Below, in pieces: positions 6,191 to 8,113 of a stretch of 8,113 bases of DNA. The stretch is from an uncultured Collinsella sp. (GTDB lineage: Bacteria; Actinomycetota; Coriobacteriia; Coriobacteriales; Coriobacteriaceae): the NCBI GenBank assembly GCA_900551655.1, contig URWM01000060.1:1-8113 (forward strand), read 5' to 3'. The notes beneath the pieces were generated by a model. The model ran no database searches, was not told the origin of the DNA, and worked only from the letters and a program-made list of their open reading frames with translations. Every line of letters begins with the position of its first letter. Position 1 is the stretch's first letter. A program made the position numbers and the translations under genes.

Positions 6191-7264
6191 ATGTCATTTC
6201 TTGCCTGCGGACCCACGGCTTTTCAGTACTATCGCATCCCGCCCCAGATACTGGGACTCTATCCGGCAATCCTGCCGCCCGACCATGACCATCGCTTGGT
6301 GCATTACTCAAAACAACCAGTATTTAAAGACTTGCTCGGCACACCAGTTTGGAGATTCGTGGGCGAAAGAAAACAGCGCGCGAACGGAAAGCTATTTCAT
6401 AGCCGTCTGCTAACCCAAGAGCCGTCTCCTGGGTCGTTTAGGCAGACTGAGCATGGATTTGATGTCACGTCGCCCGAGTTTACGCTGCTCAACCTTGCTA
6501 CGCAGGTCTCACGCAACCAGTTACTCATGGCTTGCTACGAGATGTGCGGCTCCTTTGCAGTGTTTAAGCCCTGCGAGCGAACGCAACAACAACTCGATGA
6601 AGCCATTTCGCTTAAGCTCATTCCACTCAACTGCGGCTGGGAGCGAGTTAACGACACCAAGGGCAATGACACCAACCTGTGGAAGCGCCCACCGCTCCTC
6701 AGCGCAGCGGATATCGCCGCGTTCGCCAAGCAGGCCGCAGGCCTGCGCGGCGTTAAACAACTGCGCTGGGCGGCCGAGCACATGACGGGGCAGACCGCCT
6801 CGCCCTTTGAAGTACAGACTTCCATGCTTGTCTCGCTCCCCCGCGACGAGGGCGGCATGGGCATCAACATCGCAAACAACGTGCGCATCCCACTCAGCAA
6901 CGCCGCACGCTCACTGTATGACAAAACCTGCTGCTACGCCGATATCCTCATAGAGAGCAACACCGACAGCATGGGCGTCATTTTGGAATGCCAAGGCCGC
7001 TCCGCCCATGACAGCGAAGCCGCAAGTCTCTCCGATGCCGAGCGCACCACCGCCCTCACAAGCATGGGCTATGACGTTATCCAGATAACCTATGAGCAAA
7101 TCAAAGACACGAAGAGCTTTAACAACATCGCCGAGCTCATCCATAAAAAGGCGGGGCTCCCCTACATCCCAAAGACCGATCAGGAACGCACCGCCGCAGA
7201 AACCCTTCGACGGGAGCTATTGGTCGATTGGGATGAGCTGTTCGCCGTCAAGCCGGCCGGCTAG
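6191..7264 (+). CDS. Hypothetical protein with probable PD-(D/E)XK (DUF559/Vsr-like) nuclease domain
   Basis: Function is unknown; 357 residues, no signal peptide or membrane segment seen. The C-terminal part (about 200-305) fits a restriction-endonuclease-like fold. Glu207 lies in a helix (SPFEVQTSMLVSLP), Asp251 in YADILIE, Glu266 and Gln268 in VILECQG, and a DAER-to-GYDVIQIT segment (282-300) resembles the conserved end of DUF559 and Vsr domains. Gln replaces the usual Lys of the ExK pair, a variant known in some active nucleases. The N-terminal half (SPEFTLLNLATQVS...CYEMCGSF, 94-122) resembles, from memory, coriobacterial proteins sometimes annotated as AbiEi-like; no winged helix is evident. 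ATG at 6191 is the only reasonable start, since the frame is closed by TAG at 6158, but it has no clear Shine-Dalgarno. Codon use is more mixed than in pyk or the ATPase, suggesting an accessory gene. No toxin or methylase partner is adjacent. A nested inverted repeat lies just upstream. Confidence 0.7.
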   Translation: MSFLACGPTAFQYYRIPPQILGLYPAILPPDHDHRLVHYSKQPVFKDLLGTPVWRFVGERKQRANGKLFHSRLLTQEPSPGSFRQTEHGFDVTSPEFTLLNLATQVSRNQLLMACYEMCGSFAVFKPCERTQQQLDEAISLKLIPLNCGWERVNDTKGNDTNLWKRPPLLSAADIAAFAKQAAGLRGVKQLRWAAEHMTGQTASPFEVQTSMLVSLPRDEGGMGINIANNVRIPLSNAARSLYDKTCCYADILIESNTDSMGVILECQGRSAHDSEAASLSDAERTTALTSMGYDVIQITYEQIKDTKSFNNIAELIHKKAGLPYIPKTDQERTAAETLRRELLVDWDELFAVKPAG

Positions 7265-8109
7265 CAGCTAGCGATCAGGGGGACTGCGGGAACGTCAGAA
7301 GCAGCAACGCGAGCCGCAAATCCCGCCTCGGTCAGCTCGACGACCTCGGTAAACGTTGCATCGAAAAACTCCTCGGTTAGCAAGCGATACGGCGGATGAT
7401 CGGGCTCGCCGGGGTTTTCGCGTACAATCTCGTGCATAACGCCAATGGTCTTGAGCACATACTCCTTATGGATGGGATACTGACCAAAACGCGTCGCCGC
7501 AGTATACAGGCGATCGGTCGCGCGCGGAATCGAAACAATGCCGAGCGTCTTGCCAAACCAGTCAAAGTCGCCTTGCTTTTTAATGCGGAATTCCTCGCAC
7601 GGCTTGCCGCCGTGCGCCTCCAGGTACTGGTTCACGCGGGTGTTCCACACGGTATCGGCCACGAGGTGAGACCAAACACCCAGCGTCAGATCGAGCAGCG
7701 ACTGCGCCACGTCATCGGGCGCGAGCGAAAGCTCGCTAGCACCGGGACCGACAACCGGCTCGGCGTCCTTGTAACGTTGGGGATAATGCACCCGATTGAG
7801 TCGCTCGCGCTCCTCGACAATCGAGGTGGCCTCAGCAGGTTCGCCCGCGGGTGCACCTTTAAGCAGCGGCGCCACATAGGTATCCCAGAACTCGTGCTCG
7901 CGCGGCTTAGGGATAGGCTCGGGCTTTGCAAAGTGCGTAATGCGGTACGGGATGGGATCGGCGATGCCAGGGACCATATAGCCCACGAAGATATCCGGAA
8001 CCACGCAGCCAAACAAAAAGGCATTGCGGTCGCGCACGCTATTGGCAAGCGCACCGGTGCGCTCCAGCAAACGCTCCGTCTGAGCGATATGAATGTTCCA
8101 GCTTGGCAT
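7261..8109 (-). CDS. Zinc-dependent phospholipase C-like family protein
   Basis: 282 residues; a predicted mostly helical protein resembling the bacterial zinc-dependent phospholipase C/P1 nuclease-like fold. Support is the spacing of likely metal ligands: Trp4 and His7 at the very N-terminus (MPSWNIH), PD at 38-39 in FGCVVPDI, His59 in RITHF, and the HxxxD pair His148/Asp152 in LGVWSHLVADTVWN. No signal peptide is seen, unlike secreted phospholipase toxins, so a cytoplasmic role with an unknown substrate is likelier. ATG at 8109-8107 is taken as start because the family-typical Trp/His pair follows at once; only 4 bases upstream are in the window, so the ribosome-binding site is unseen. Its stop codon shares the CTAG at 7261-7264 with the convergent nuclease-like gene. 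Fold assignment is moderately sure; catalytic activity is not established. Confidence 0.7.
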   Translation of the reverse strand: MPSWNIHIAQTERLLERTGALANSVRDRNAFLFGCVVPDIFVGYMVPGIADPIPYRITHFAKPEPIPKPREHEFWDTYVAPLLKGAPAGEPAEATSIVEERERLNRVHYPQRYKDAEPVVGPGASELSLAPDDVAQSLLDLTLGVWSHLVADTVWNTRVNQYLEAHGGKPCEEFRIKKQGDFDWFGKTLGIVSIPRATDRLYTAATRFGQYPIHKEYVLKTIGVMHEIVRENPGEPDHPPYRLLTEEFFDATFTEVVELTEAGFAARVAASDVPAVPLIASC

Positions 8110-8113
8110 AGCC

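Noticed and set aside
6036..6413. Plus-strand open frame of 125 codons overlapping the inverted repeat and the start of the nuclease-like gene
   Set aside because: No motif, it overlaps the better-supported frame beginning at 6191, and its composition is that of an out-of-frame reading.

Overview
The window is a contig end from a GC-rich bacterium, most likely a gut actinobacterium of the class Coriobacteriia (Collinsella-like). That placement rests on strongly C/G-ending codons, a GTG start on rsgA, and a putative nuclease that resembles a protein family I associate with Coriobacteriia. It is an inference from memory and no database was searched. The first 53 bases are not biological: they are the 3' part of an Illumina Nextera P7/index adapter ending in the 19-bp Tn5 mosaic end. 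Genomic sequence starts at base 54.

Layout: (1) 54-944, minus strand: 3' truncated rsgA, a ribosome-assembly GTPase cut by the contig end just after its GRHTT motif. (2) 945-1185: noncoding. It holds a likely terminator and rsgA promoter, plus a large interrupted palindrome just behind the next gene. (3) 1186-3867, minus: complete 893-residue P2-type Ca2+ ATPase with all catalytic motifs and most of the expected ion-binding residues. (4) 3868-4308: divergent intergenic region. Towards the ATPase it carries a putative promoter and a two-hairpin leader whose second hairpin pairs with the Shine-Dalgarno sequence. Towards pyk it carries a perfect TATAAT box preceded by A/T tracts and a near-repeat octamer. 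(5) 4309-5769, plus: complete pyruvate kinase, followed by a near-ideal intrinsic terminator. (6) 5835-6190: noncoding, with a nested inverted repeat (24-bp outer arms, 9-bp inner arms). (7) 6191-7264, plus: orphan protein with a probable PD-(D/E)XK (DUF559/Vsr-like) nuclease domain. (8) 7261-8109, minus: a protein resembling the zinc-dependent phospholipase C fold. Genes 7 and 8 converge and share one CTAG tetranucleotide for both stop codons.

The genes do not form an obvious pathway. RsgA, the Ca2+ pump and pyruvate kinase are core functions, each apparently its own transcription unit. The last two genes look accessory. The best candidates for something undescribed are the SD-sequestering leader of the Ca2+ ATPase, the nested inverted repeat in front of the putative nuclease, and the nuclease-like protein itself.
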